The translations under genes and the position numbers were made by a program. The notes under the pieces were generated by a model, which saw only the letters and a program-made list of their open reading frames with translations, was not told where the DNA came from and did no database searches. A stretch of 6,297 nt of DNA from Flavobacteriaceae bacterium (GTDB taxonomy: Bacteria; Bacteroidota; Bacteroidia; Flavobacteriales; Flavobacteriaceae): positions 1-6,297 of the forward strand of contig JAESTN010000179.1 of the NCBI GenBank assembly GCA_016763595.1. Direction: 5' to 3'. This document shows positions 1 through 5,913 of this stretch, one piece after another (position 1 is the first letter of the stretch; every line of letters starts with the position of its first letter).

Positions 1-104
1 AATCTGGTGCGTTTTTTCTTTTTATAGACGTTTTAAAAACAGAAAACCTTTCTAATATCTCTATTAAAAAGGCTCTTTACATGTAATTATACTTAATCTT
101 TAAG

Positions 105-290
105 CTAGTTTTTACTACGTATCTTTTTTACCCCATATACCAATCCGGTTAAAAGCAAAAAAAGCACTCCACCATCTATAGGCAACCCTGGTGGTGGTGG
201 TGGTGGAATTGGAGGCGGAACCGCCTGTCCAAAAGTTTGCAATGCGAGTAACACAATTGCAATAGTTATGTATTTTCTTTTATGTTTCAA
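105..290 (-). CDS. Miniature exported protein with proline tract and PIDGG-type C-terminal sorting signal
   Basis: This 61-residue protein has three parts. Residues 1-23 form a classic signal peptide: a basic start (KHKRK), a hydrophobic core and a likely signal peptidase I site after FGQA. Residues 24-36 are nearly all proline. Residues 37-61 form a tripartite tail of PIDGG, a short hydrophobic segment (about 42-54) and a basic end (KKIRSK). That tail has the architecture of exosortase/archaeosortase (PEP-CTERM-like) signals, and I recall NCBI naming the Bacteroidota version PID-CTERM. By inference it is exported, held in the inner membrane by the tail and perhaps processed by a sortase-like enzyme. 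There is almost no cargo between the two signals. The start is TTG (288-290). The only upstream in-frame ATG (321-323) is cut off by a stop at 312-314, so TTG is forced. The gene lies 70 bases after the preceding same-strand gene. No terminator was found downstream. The function is unknown. Confidence 0.75.
   Translation of the reverse strand: MKHKRKYITIAIVLLALQTFGQAVPPPIPPPPPPGLPIDGGVLFLLLTGLVYGVKKIRSKN
189..206 (-). repeat. (CCA)6 trinucleotide tract encoding six prolines
   Basis: On the plus strand this reads as six perfect TGG units, which on the minus strand are six identical CCA proline codons. It lies in the proline-rich stub of the small PIDGG-tail protein. Identical codons make it a candidate for in-frame slippage. 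Polyproline runs normally need elongation factor P for translation (established for the factor, inferred here). Confidence 0.9.
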
Positions 291-360
291 TTTCTTATTT
301 TTTCTACACTCTTAAGACACCATAACTTTTAAAAAGTCACTTTGTTGCATCTACAATATA

Positions 361-633
361 TTATTCAAAATATCTTCGAATAGCAATTCGATGTTCTGGA
401 ATGCTCTTGTCGTAATTTTCTACCAACATTTCCATAATTTCAGGCTCAGTTTTACCCACTTCTTTTTTAGATTGGTATTTAGAAATGTACAAATTATAAT
501 TTTCTCCATTTTTCTCGAAAATCATAAAGTGTTCTGAATTTAGCTCACTAAAACAAATATCGTTTCCAGTAAAAGAACCAGATTCATCTTTAAAAAAGGG
601 TGTGAAATTGTAATATAAAAATACGTTTGTCAT
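361..633 (-). CDS. Hypothetical protein, 90 residues, coupled to clpS
   Basis: I do not recognise this family. The protein is rich in aromatic and acidic residues, with no signal peptide, membrane segment or obvious metal-binding motif and a single Cys (C27). Residues about 34-53 (HFMIFEKNGENYNLYISKY) look like a beta hairpin, and the C-terminal third (about 62-90) looks helical and ends in RRYFE. It is probably a small cytoplasmic protein. Its ATG follows the clpS stop codon after one base (TAACATG), so it should be translated with clpS by termination-reinitiation and sits at the end of the tpiA-prmA-clpS run. This spacing, ordinary codon use and an uninterrupted frame argue that it is a real gene. 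A link to N-degron degradation would be guilt by association only. Confidence 0.7.
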   Translation of the reverse strand: MTNVFLYYNFTPFFKDESGSFTGNDICFSELNSEHFMIFEKNGENYNLYISKYQSKKEVGKTEPEIMEMLVENYDKSIPEHRIAIRRYFE

Positions 634-634
634 G

Positions 635-910
635 TTATACTAATTCTGCAGATAAACCTAATGATAATAATTTTGAGCACCGAGATTGCAACTCTTTTAA
701 CTCACCTGTTTTAACGGTACACTTTCCTTTATAATGCACCAATATTGTACATTGTTCTGCTTGTTCTAATGTATGTTCACAAACATCTATCAAAGAATCA
801 ATAACAAAGTCAAAACTATTTACATCGTCATTATGTAAAACAATCTCATGTTGATTTACTTCTTTTTCTAGAACATCAACGTCTTCTTGTATTTTTTCTT
901 TTGTACCCAT
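635..910 (-). CDS. clpS: ATP-dependent Clp protease adaptor ClpS
   Basis: ClpS recognises proteins with N-degrons (bulky hydrophobic N-terminal residues) and delivers them to the Clp AAA+ unfoldase-protease in the cytoplasm. A flexible, charged N-terminal arm (about residues 1-21) is followed by the ClpS core. The NDD motif at 27-29, which binds the alpha-amino group, is intact. So are the following FDFVIDSL helix and the VHYKGK strand carrying the second binding-pocket residue, H59. The C-terminus CSKLLSLGLSAELV is typical of Bacteroidota ClpS. At 91 residues it is near the usual size. I chose the second ATG (908-910) because the protein then begins MGTKEK, like flavobacterial relatives that start M-S-T-K-E-K. 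The upstream ATG at 917-919 adds only three residues and is possible. It lies 10-19 bases after prmA, and the next gene starts one base after its stop. Confidence 0.93.
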   Translation of the reverse strand: MGTKEKIQEDVDVLEKEVNQHEIVLHNDDVNSFDFVIDSLIDVCEHTLEQAEQCTILVHYKGKCTVKTGELKELQSRCSKLLSLGLSAELV

Positions 911-929
911 TGTTATCATAAATATACTA

Positions 930-1766
930 TTAACCTTTTAAATATCTTAAAGAAACCCAATTATTTCTTTCCAACGTATTTTGAATTGATAAACCGTGAC
1001 TCGAAACTTCTTGGTCTATTGTCGCAATATCTTCTTTATAAAAACCACTTAATAATAAGATTCCATTTTCATTTAAACATTTCGTGTATGTTGCCATGTC
1101 GTTTAATAAAATGTTTCTATTAATGTTTGCGATTATTACATCGTATTTTTGATTGGTTAGTAAACTAGCATCTCCTTCATAAAAAGAAATATGCTTACAC
1201 TTATTTCTTTCTGCGTTCTCTACCGAATTTAAATAGCACCAATTATCAATATCAATTCCATCCAATGGCTTTGCTCCTTTCATTTCAGCAAAAATTGCCA
1301 AAATCCCTGTACCGCACCCCATATCAAGAGTCGATTTATTCTCTAAATCTAAATCAATCAAATGTTGTACCATCATATGAGTCGTTTCATGATGCCCTGT
1401 TCCAAAACTCATTTTTGGTTCTATAACAATATCATACTTTAGATTCGGGTTTTCGTGAAAAGGCGCTCTAATACTCACTAAACCATCTACCTGAATTGGC
1501 TCAAAATTCTTTTCCCATTCACTGTTCCAATTTGTTTGCTCAATTTCTTTTTTAGTAAAGCTGATTGCAAACTCCTCAGAAGTTAACACTAATATATTCT
1601 CTAGGATATTTGTATTCCATTCTTCTTTTTGAATATATGCAGTGACTCCATTATCATTCTCCACAAAACTCTCGAACCCTGCAAAACCTAACTCAGCAAT
1701 TAAAATTTCTGTTCCAGGCTCTTTAGGTTCAACATTAAAAATGTACTCTATATAAATATTGTCCAT
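930..1766 (-). CDS. prmA: Ribosomal protein L11 methyltransferase PrmA
   Basis: PrmA is a cytoplasmic, S-adenosylmethionine-dependent enzyme that methylates amino groups of ribosomal protein L11. The N-terminal substrate-recognition domain (about 1-90) is followed by a linker and a class I Rossmann methyltransferase domain. Visible motifs are the family signature MSFGTGHHETT (119-129), SAM-binding motif I DMGCGTG (148-154), the acidic motif II loop GIDID (170-174) and the ANINRNIL motif (213-220), where the Asn residues line the active site. The length of 278 residues fits the shorter Bacteroidota version of the family. The start is supported by the immediate N-terminal domain sequence (YIEYIF). 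It begins three bases after the tpiA stop and is followed closely by clpS, so it is translated from the same transcript. Confidence 0.95.
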   Translation of the reverse strand: MDNIYIEYIFNVEPKEPGTEILIAELGFAGFESFVENDNGVTAYIQKEEWNTNILENILVLTSEEFAISFTKKEIEQTNWNSEWEKNFEPIQVDGLVSIRAPFHENPNLKYDIVIEPKMSFGTGHHETTHMMVQHLIDLDLENKSTLDMGCGTGILAIFAEMKGAKPLDGIDIDNWCYLNSVENAERNKCKHISFYEGDASLLTNQKYDVIIANINRNILLNDMATYTKCLNENGILLLSGFYKEDIATIDQEVSSHGLSIQNTLERNNWVSLRYLKG

Positions 1767-1769
1767 TAA

Positions 1770-2528
1770 TTAAATTGCTTTTATGATTGCTGCAAAATCT
1801 TCAACTTTCAAAGAAGCTCCACCAATTAAACCTCCGTCAACATCTTTTTTTGAGAAAATCTCTTCTGCATTTGATGGCTTTACACTTCCACCGTATAATA
1901 TTGAAGTAGTATCGGCTACAGCAGTTGTATATTTTTCTTGTAATAATTTTCTAATAAAAGCATGCATTTCTTGCGCTTGTTCTGGTGATGCTGTTTCTCC
2001 AGTTCCTATTGCCCAAACTGGCTCATAAGCCAACACTATATTATTCCATGAAATTGCTTCTAAGTGAAACAATCCATTTTCTAATTGACTTTTCACAACA
2101 TCAAAATGGTTTTCAGATTTCCTATCTGCTAACTGCTCTCCAAAACAAAAAATAATTTCTAATTCATTTTCTAATGCTGCATTTACCTTTTCGGCAAGAA
2201 TAGCATCCGTTTCTCCAAATAAAGATCTTCTTTCTGAATGTCCAAGAATAACAGTTTTGACACCAATACTTTTAAGCATCTCTGCAGATATCTCTCCAGT
2301 AAAGGCTCCGTTTTTAGATTGATGCATGTTCTGAGCAACCACCTCTATAGTTGATTTTTTTGCTCTTTTCATCGCTGTAGAAAGATTCACAAAAGTTGGA
2401 GCGACAATAACTCTAGTATTATTTAATGGTAATTTTTTTATTGATTTTCTAATTCCTTTAACAAGGGCTTTCGTTTGCTTGTTATCATTATTCATTTTCC
2501 AATTACCTGCTACAATCTTGCTTCTCAT
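1770..2528 (-). CDS. tpiA: Triosephosphate isomerase
   Basis: The enzyme interconverts dihydroxyacetone phosphate and glyceraldehyde 3-phosphate in glycolysis and gluconeogenesis in the cytoplasm. It is a full-length TIM barrel of 252 residues, the usual size. The catalytic set is intact: N9 and K11 in AGNWKMN, the electrophile H97 in GHSERR (96-101) and the base E169 in AYEPVWAIGTG. Flexible loop 6 lies at about 171-177. The phosphate-binding motifs YGGSV (212-216) and GG (232-233) are also present. The start gives the expected MRSKIVAGNWKMN N-terminus. It heads the compact tpiA-prmA-clpS cluster, with prmA starting three bases after its stop. The 68 bases upstream contain a palindrome, and a promoter candidate lies at the end of the preceding gene, so it need not depend on the TlpA-like gene for transcription. 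Confidence 0.97.
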   Translation of the reverse strand: MRSKIVAGNWKMNNDNKQTKALVKGIRKSIKKLPLNNTRVIVAPTFVNLSTAMKRAKKSTIEVVAQNMHQSKNGAFTGEISAEMLKSIGVKTVILGHSERRSLFGETDAILAEKVNAALENELEIIFCFGEQLADRKSENHFDVVKSQLENGLFHLEAISWNNIVLAYEPVWAIGTGETASPEQAQEMHAFIRKLLQEKYTTAVADTTSILYGGSVKPSNAEEIFSKKDVDGGLIGGASLKVEDFAAIIKAI

Positions 2529-2549
2529 TTTCTGACATTTTGTTATTAC

Positions 2550-2572
2550 AGCTTAAAAAACACATTTAAGCT
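2550..2572 (-). promoter_or_regulatory. Perfect 8-bp inverted repeat in the tpiA leader
   Basis: AGCTTAAA (2550-2557) and TTTAAGCT (2565-2572) are perfect inverted complements separated by seven bases, in the gap between the TlpA-like gene and tpiA. No U-run follows the stem on the minus strand, so it is a poor intrinsic terminator. It may be a binding site for a dimeric regulator, or a hairpin in the 5' leader if transcription starts upstream near 2580. Both roles are inferred. Confidence 0.4.
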
Positions 2573-2586
2573 ACTTTTATTTACTG

Positions 2587-2619
2587 CAAAAATAAGTTAT
2601 TTTTTTAAGGCGTTCACAA
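2587..2619 (-). promoter_or_regulatory. Candidate Bacteroidota-type promoter for tpiA
   Basis: On the minus strand, TATTTTTGC (2594-2586) matches the Bacteroidota -7 element TAnnTTTG with the often-seen following C. A TTG that could serve as the -33 element lies at 2619-2617, 22 bases upstream, within the 17-23 range usual for the phylum. Transcription would start near 2580, giving a leader of about 50 bases that includes the inverted repeat. The elements overlap the 3' end of the TlpA-like gene. Such AT-rich matches also occur by chance. Confidence 0.38.
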
Positions 2620-3082
2620 TTCTCCTGTCAGTAATCTTCGTTGCTTTGAATAAATCTACGAAACCGTTTTCATTAACGACTAGATACCTCGGAATCCAAT
2701 TTGAGTTTAAGAAATCTCCAAAATCACCATCCATTCCATTCATCATAAAATAGTGCTCTCCTTTTATCTTATATTTTTTCAATGCCTTTTTCCAAGCATG
2801 CACATTTCTATCCGAAGAAATAAAAATATATTTTACATTGGGGTACTTGGCTTGCAATTCTTTCATTTTAGGTACGCCAACAATACAATCTTTACACCAA
2901 GAAGCCCAAACATTGATTAGTATCTTTTCTCCTTTATAAGTCTCTAAGACATCCTTCAGCTGCACTTTCTTATTATCTACCGTAAAAAAAGGATCGGTCA
3001 AGGCTTTCTCAGAAAACTCAACTGGAGCTTTAAACGTACAACCAACAATAAACAAAGTAAGGATAAGTACCTTTTTAAACAT
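2597..3082 (-). CDS. TlpA-like thioredoxin-fold lipoprotein
   Basis: This is a predicted cell-envelope thiol-disulfide oxidoreductase of 161 residues. Residues 1-14 are a lipoprotein signal peptide, and the lipobox I12-V13-G14 precedes the lipidated Cys at C15. After a short linker comes a TlpA/AhpC-TSA-type thioredoxin fold with the strand ILINVWASWC and the redox motif C63-K-D-C66. It also has the strand YIFISSD (85-91) and the cis-proline loop W129-I130-P131 followed by the RYLVVNENG strand. The residues after C15 (TFKAP) lack the acidic surface-export signal seen on SusD, so it more likely faces the periplasm. Its partners are unknown. The KD dipeptide between the cysteines differs from the usual PP/GP of TlpA/ResA proteins. 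It starts 131 bases from the divergent pyrF, and tpiA follows 68 bases after its stop. Confidence 0.85.
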   Translation of the reverse strand: MFKKVLILTLFIVGCTFKAPVEFSEKALTDPFFTVDNKKVQLKDVLETYKGEKILINVWASWCKDCIVGVPKMKELQAKYPNVKYIFISSDRNVHAWKKALKKYKIKGEHYFMMNGMDGDFGDFLNSNWIPRYLVVNENGFVDLFKATKITDRRIVNALKK

Positions 3083-3126
3083 TCTTCAAATTTAAACAGT
3101 TTGTCATAATTACTTTGATTTTCTTA

Positions 3127-3134
3127 CAAAAATA
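3127..3134 (-). promoter_or_regulatory. Candidate -7 element for the TlpA-like gene
   Basis: TATTTTTG reads on the minus strand, 45 bases before the start codon, and fits TAnnTTTG. The -33 position has only a weak match (TTTA at 3155-3152). A second copy of the same octamer lies at 3182-3175 and a third, TAAATTTG, at 3094-3087, too close to the start to be likely. With three hits in an A/T-rich gap, the choice among them is uncertain. Confidence 0.25.
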
Positions 3135-3184
3135 GAATAATCATTTGACAGTAAATCTACGATTCATAAACTATCAAAAATAAG

Positions 3185-3192
3185 TACATTTG
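3185..3192 (+). promoter_or_regulatory. Candidate -7 element of the pyrF promoter
   Basis: TACATTTG followed by C is an exact match to the Bacteroidota -7 consensus TAnnTTTG, 21 bases before the pyrF ATG. Transcription would start at about 3197-3200 and leave a leader of roughly 15 bases. No TTG is found at the expected -33 spacing, so activity may be modest or need an activator. The match also overlaps the TTG that would otherwise be read as an upstream start codon. Confidence 0.45.
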
Positions 3193-3213
3193 CACAACTA
3201 TATTTCCACACAA

Positions 3214-4029
3214 ATGACGACTAAACAATTAATAGAACAAATTCATCTAAAAAAATCATTTTTATGTATTGGCTTGGATGTAGATTTAACTAAAATCCCT
3301 TCACATTTACTTCAAGAAGAGGATCCTATTTTCTCTTTTAACAAAGCCATTATAGACGCCACACATCATTTATGTGTTTCTTACAAACCCAATACTGCTT
3401 TTTATGAGGCTTATGGAATTAAAGGGTGGAAATCTTTAGAAAAAACAATTACATACATCAACAAGAATTATCCTGAGATTTTTACAATTGCTGATGCAAA
3501 ACGTGGAGACATTGGAAACACATCTAGCATGTATGCAAAAGCTTTTTTTGAAGATTTAGCTTTTGACTCTGTGACTGTTGCTCCATATATGGGAAAAGAT
3601 TCTGTTGAACCTTTTTTAGCATTTGAAAATAAGCATACCATTATGTTGGCCTTAACATCTAATGAAGGTGCTTTTGATTTTCAGACAAAAAACATGGAAG
3701 GGAAAGAATTATATAAACATGTTTTAGAAACTTCTAAAGGATGGAAAAACGCTAAAAACTTAATGTATGTAGTTGGGGCAACTAAGGCCGAATATTTTAA
3801 AGAAATAAGAAAAATAGTTCCTGATAATTTTTTACTGGTTCCTGGAGTTGGTGCTCAAGGAGGCAGCCTAAAAGAAGTATGTAAATATGGAATGTCTGCT
3901 AACGTAGGTTTGTTAATCAATTCTTCTAGAGGAATTATTTATGCTTCAAAGGATGAGAATTTTGCGAATTCAGCAAGAGAAAAAGCAGCGGCGCTACAGA
4001 AAGAAATGCAAGAAATTTTAAGCACATAA
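3214..4029 (+). CDS. pyrF: Orotidine 5'-phosphate decarboxylase
   Basis: PyrF catalyses the last step of UMP synthesis, the cytoplasmic decarboxylation of orotidine 5'-phosphate. The 271-residue length and spacing fit the longer PyrF subgroup (type 2) common in Bacteroidota. Visible elements are the N-terminal strand FLCIGLDVD (16-24), KPNTAFYE (58-65) and the catalytic D94-A-K96-R97-G98-D99-I-G-N-T motif. It also has the phosphate-binding PGVGAQGG (210-217) and NSSRGI (236-241). I chose the ATG at 3214, giving [10 protein letters not shown] as in flavobacterial relatives. An in-frame TTG at 3190 would add eight residues but lies inside the probable promoter -7 box. The gene stands alone on the plus strand, divergent from the TlpA-like gene, and its stop runs directly into a terminator hairpin. 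Confidence 0.96.
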   Translation: MTTKQLIEQIHLKKSFLCIGLDVDLTKIPSHLLQEEDPIFSFNKAIIDATHHLCVSYKPNTAFYEAYGIKGWKSLEKTITYINKNYPEIFTIADAKRGDIGNTSSMYAKAFFEDLAFDSVTVAPYMGKDSVEPFLAFENKHTIMLALTSNEGAFDFQTKNMEGKELYKHVLETSKGWKNAKNLMYVVGATKAEYFKEIRKIVPDNFLLVPGVGAQGGSLKEVCKYGMSANVGLLINSSRGIIYASKDENFANSAREKAAALQKEMQEILST

Positions 4030-4059
4030 AAAAAGCCAAGGGTTACAACTCCTTGGCTT
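4028..4059 (+). terminator. Hairpin terminator of pyrF
   Basis: AAGCCAAGG (4033-4041) pairs perfectly with CCTTGGCTT (4051-4059) around a nine-base loop, starting only a few bases after the pyrF stop. Downstream on the plus strand the sequence is A/T-rich (ATAAATTAATT) but not a pure U-run. In the opposite direction the stem is followed by seven U, so it could also stop minus-strand readthrough. Confidence 0.8.
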
Positions 4060-4113
4060 ATAAATTAATTCAAATGAATTACGAATTGTTAAGTTTTATA
4101 AATTAATTCAAAT
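4058..4113 (+). repeat. 18-base direct repeat, two copies, 38 bases apart
   Basis: The identical 18-mer TTATAAATTAATTCAAAT occurs at 4058-4075 and 4096-4113. The first copy begins in the last two bases of the pyrF terminator stem. The bases that follow are similar but not identical (GAATTA versus AATTA). It could come from a small local duplication. The rest of the non-coding stretch 4060-4224 shows only a short hairpin (TTACAT, four-base loop, ATGTAA at 4204-4219) and no gene. Confidence 0.75.
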
Positions 4114-4224
4114 AATTATATAACGAAAACAAAGCTCTCATGTAATTCTAGTACTAAGGTACTTGATAAACATACGTTGCTCTACAACTTTGATATAAAG
4201 GCTTTACATTTTGATGTAACTAAC

Positions 4225-4258
4225 AAAAAAAAGAGGTCCAATAAATTGGACCTCTTTT
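4225..4258 (-). terminator. Strong intrinsic terminator of the susC-susD operon
   Basis: A perfect 13-bp stem pairs 4229-4241 (AAAAGAGGTCCAA) with 4246-4258 (TTGGACCTCTTTT) across a TAAA loop. In the minus-strand direction it lies 18 bases after the susD stop and is followed by an uninterrupted U-run (4232-4225), a textbook Rho-independent terminator. The A/T ends of the stem also give it a short U-run on the plus strand, so it may act in both directions. Confidence 0.9.
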
Positions 4259-4276
4259 AAATTATATACTAATGAA

Positions 4277-5893
4277 TTAGTTTTGATCTGCTTCAGTAAG
4301 GTTTGGATTACCGTCAATTTCTGCTTGAGGAATTTTCCATATCCACGCATCATTAACAGATGGCTTTCCTTGAATAAACCCATCTTGATACAAAACTAAT
4401 GATGCACCAGAATTTGTTAAATCAATTCCAACATCCCAACGGATGTGATCATGCCAGCTAAATCCTTCACCATAAAGCTCTATATAACGCTGAAACTTAA
4501 CTTGCTCCATAAGTAAATCTCTAGAACTAAACACAGTAACATCATAGGCTGTATCTCTAGCTTCACCTAATGGCTTTAATGCAGCTTGTGCACCGGCAAC
4601 GTCATCTAACATTGCTTTCGCTTCAGCTTCAATTAAATACATCTCAGAAGAACGCATATAAATTAAATCGTCTGGATCAATAGTTCCAGGATTTTTATTT
4701 AAAAATTTAAAGTGCATGTATGGATGTGTATTATGACCAGTAGTCATTCCATACGTAGAAATCACATCAGACCATGCAGCCCAAAAATCAGTATCATTGG
4801 TGTAATTAGGATCTGTTGATGAGTCTCCTCCTTGTCCATTTGATGCAGAACCATTTGTATTTGGTGCTAAAGGATTAAATACATCCTTACGGTAATCTGT
4901 ATCAGGGATTTGGTTAAACCTTTCGATGTTTACAATCTTAGGGTTTGATCTATTCTGGCTCCCGTTAAACGTAGGGCTAATATAATAGAAGTATGAACGA
5001 AAGTATGTAGTTTCCGCATCAATAACTCTTCCTCCCCAAATAACTTCAGAAAGATTCGTTGTATTAAATCCAGATTTCCAAGCCGATTCTGTTAACAAAG
5101 TAAATCCAGAACGCGCACTAACAGCAGCACTTGCAGCAGTAGCCCAATCTCCTTTAGATAAAGCAACACGTGCTTTAATTCCGTAAGCAGCATTGATAGA
5201 TAAATGTGACTTATTACTCGGTGATGAAGCATTTCCAAAAGCGGTAATAGAAGCGTTAATATCTAATTCTATTTGATCATAAATCACCTGAACAGTAGAT
5301 CTAGCCTCACTAGTATAAGGAGCACCAGTAACTAAAAGCAACGGCACACCAGCATCTGTTGCTGGGTTACCTACTAAATATCCTTTCGCATATGTACTAA
5401 CTAGTTGATGATAAGCCCAAGCTCTATAAGCATATGCTTGACCAAGTATATTAGCAATCTCAGGATCTGATGTTACATAACCAGCATCTGCAATATTGTT
5501 AATTAAGTTATTTGCTGTTGCAATGAAATGATAACGTTGGTACCATAACTGACTTACAGAAGTTGAATTTGCATTTGTATGATTTAACCATTGTAACCCT
5601 GCACGCATCCAACCATTTCCTGGTGAAGAATGAATCAAGTCACCACAATATACATCAAACATAGGCATAAAGTATTGCTGACCAGCTCTACTACTTGAAC
5701 CTCCTGGCAATGGAGATTGTGCATACATTTGTCTATGAAGTCCGTTTAACACCAAAACCATATTTTCTGGACTCGCATACGCATCTCCTGCAGCGATTGC
5801 AGTTGTCGGTGTGTTTTCTAGAAATTCTTCACTACACCCTGTAACTAGGACCAGTGATACTGCTAGAAATAATAGATTAATTTTTTTTAACAT
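4277..5893 (-). CDS. RagB/SusD family outer-membrane nutrient-binding lipoprotein
   Basis: SusD-like proteins form the lid of a SusC transporter and capture glycans or other nutrients at the cell surface. The 538-residue protein has a lipoprotein signal peptide with lipobox V17-T18-G19 and C20. The C20-S-E-E start fits the acidic export signal of surface-exposed Bacteroidota lipoproteins. Family helices follow: AYAYRAWAYHQLVSTYAKGY (153-172), GVPLL (182-186), YDQIELDINASI (205-216) and AAYGIKARVALSKGDWATA (235-253). Then come DLIYMRSSEMYLIEAEAKAM (409-428), FQRYIELYGEGFSWHDHIRW (467-486) and the ending WKIPQAEIDGNPNL (519-532). The length and domain order are complete. It lies 20 bases after susC and is the last gene before a strong terminator. 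The N-terminal half is unusually rich in Ala, Ser and Asn. No enzyme gene is in view, so the ligand is unknown. Confidence 0.95.
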   Translation of the reverse strand: MLKKINLLFLAVSLVLVTGCSEEFLENTPTTAIAAGDAYASPENMVLVLNGLHRQMYAQSPLPGGSSSRAGQQYFMPMFDVYCGDLIHSSPGNGWMRAGLQWLNHTNANSTSVSQLWYQRYHFIATANNLINNIADAGYVTSDPEIANILGQAYAYRAWAYHQLVSTYAKGYLVGNPATDAGVPLLLVTGAPYTSEARSTVQVIYDQIELDINASITAFGNASSPSNKSHLSINAAYGIKARVALSKGDWATAASAAVSARSGFTLLTESAWKSGFNTTNLSEVIWGGRVIDAETTYFRSYFYYISPTFNGSQNRSNPKIVNIERFNQIPDTDYRKDVFNPLAPNTNGSASNGQGGDSSTDPNYTNDTDFWAAWSDVISTYGMTTGHNTHPYMHFKFLNKNPGTIDPDDLIYMRSSEMYLIEAEAKAMLDDVAGAQAALKPLGEARDTAYDVTVFSSRDLLMEQVKFQRYIELYGEGFSWHDHIRWDVGIDLTNSGASLVLYQDGFIQGKPSVNDAWIWKIPQAEIDGNPNLTEADQN

Positions 5894-5913
5894 AATATAT
5901 TTATTTTTTAAAT

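Noticed and set aside
3..86. Open plus-strand frame from the left edge to a stop at 84-86, possibly the C-terminus of a convergent gene.
   Set aside because: It is only 27 codons, shows no recognisable motif, and other frames of the same stretch also stay open for similar lengths. In A/T-rich DNA this is not significant without the sequence to the left.
887..1123. Plus-strand ORF of 78 codons.
   Set aside because: It lies antisense to the end of prmA and the start of clpS, both of which have clear family motifs. Its translation is low-complexity and unlike any protein family.
1783..2028. Plus-strand ORF of 81 codons.
   Set aside because: It is entirely antisense to tpiA, whose catalytic motifs are intact, and shows no independent coding signal.
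2475..2753. Plus-strand ORF of 92 codons.
   Set aside because: It is antisense to the tpiA start, the intergenic palindrome and the end of the TlpA-like gene. Its hydrophobic, Phe-rich translation is what reverse-complemented Lys codons give.
3190..3213. Eight-residue N-terminal extension of pyrF from a TTG start.
   Set aside because: The TTG is part of the TACATTTG promoter element, and the ATG at 3214 gives the N-terminus expected for flavobacterial PyrF.
4204..4219. Short hairpin TTACAT-TTTG-ATGTAA as a small RNA or riboswitch element.
   Set aside because: The stem is six A/T-rich pairs next to a much stronger terminator, with no clear promoter for a separate transcript nearby.
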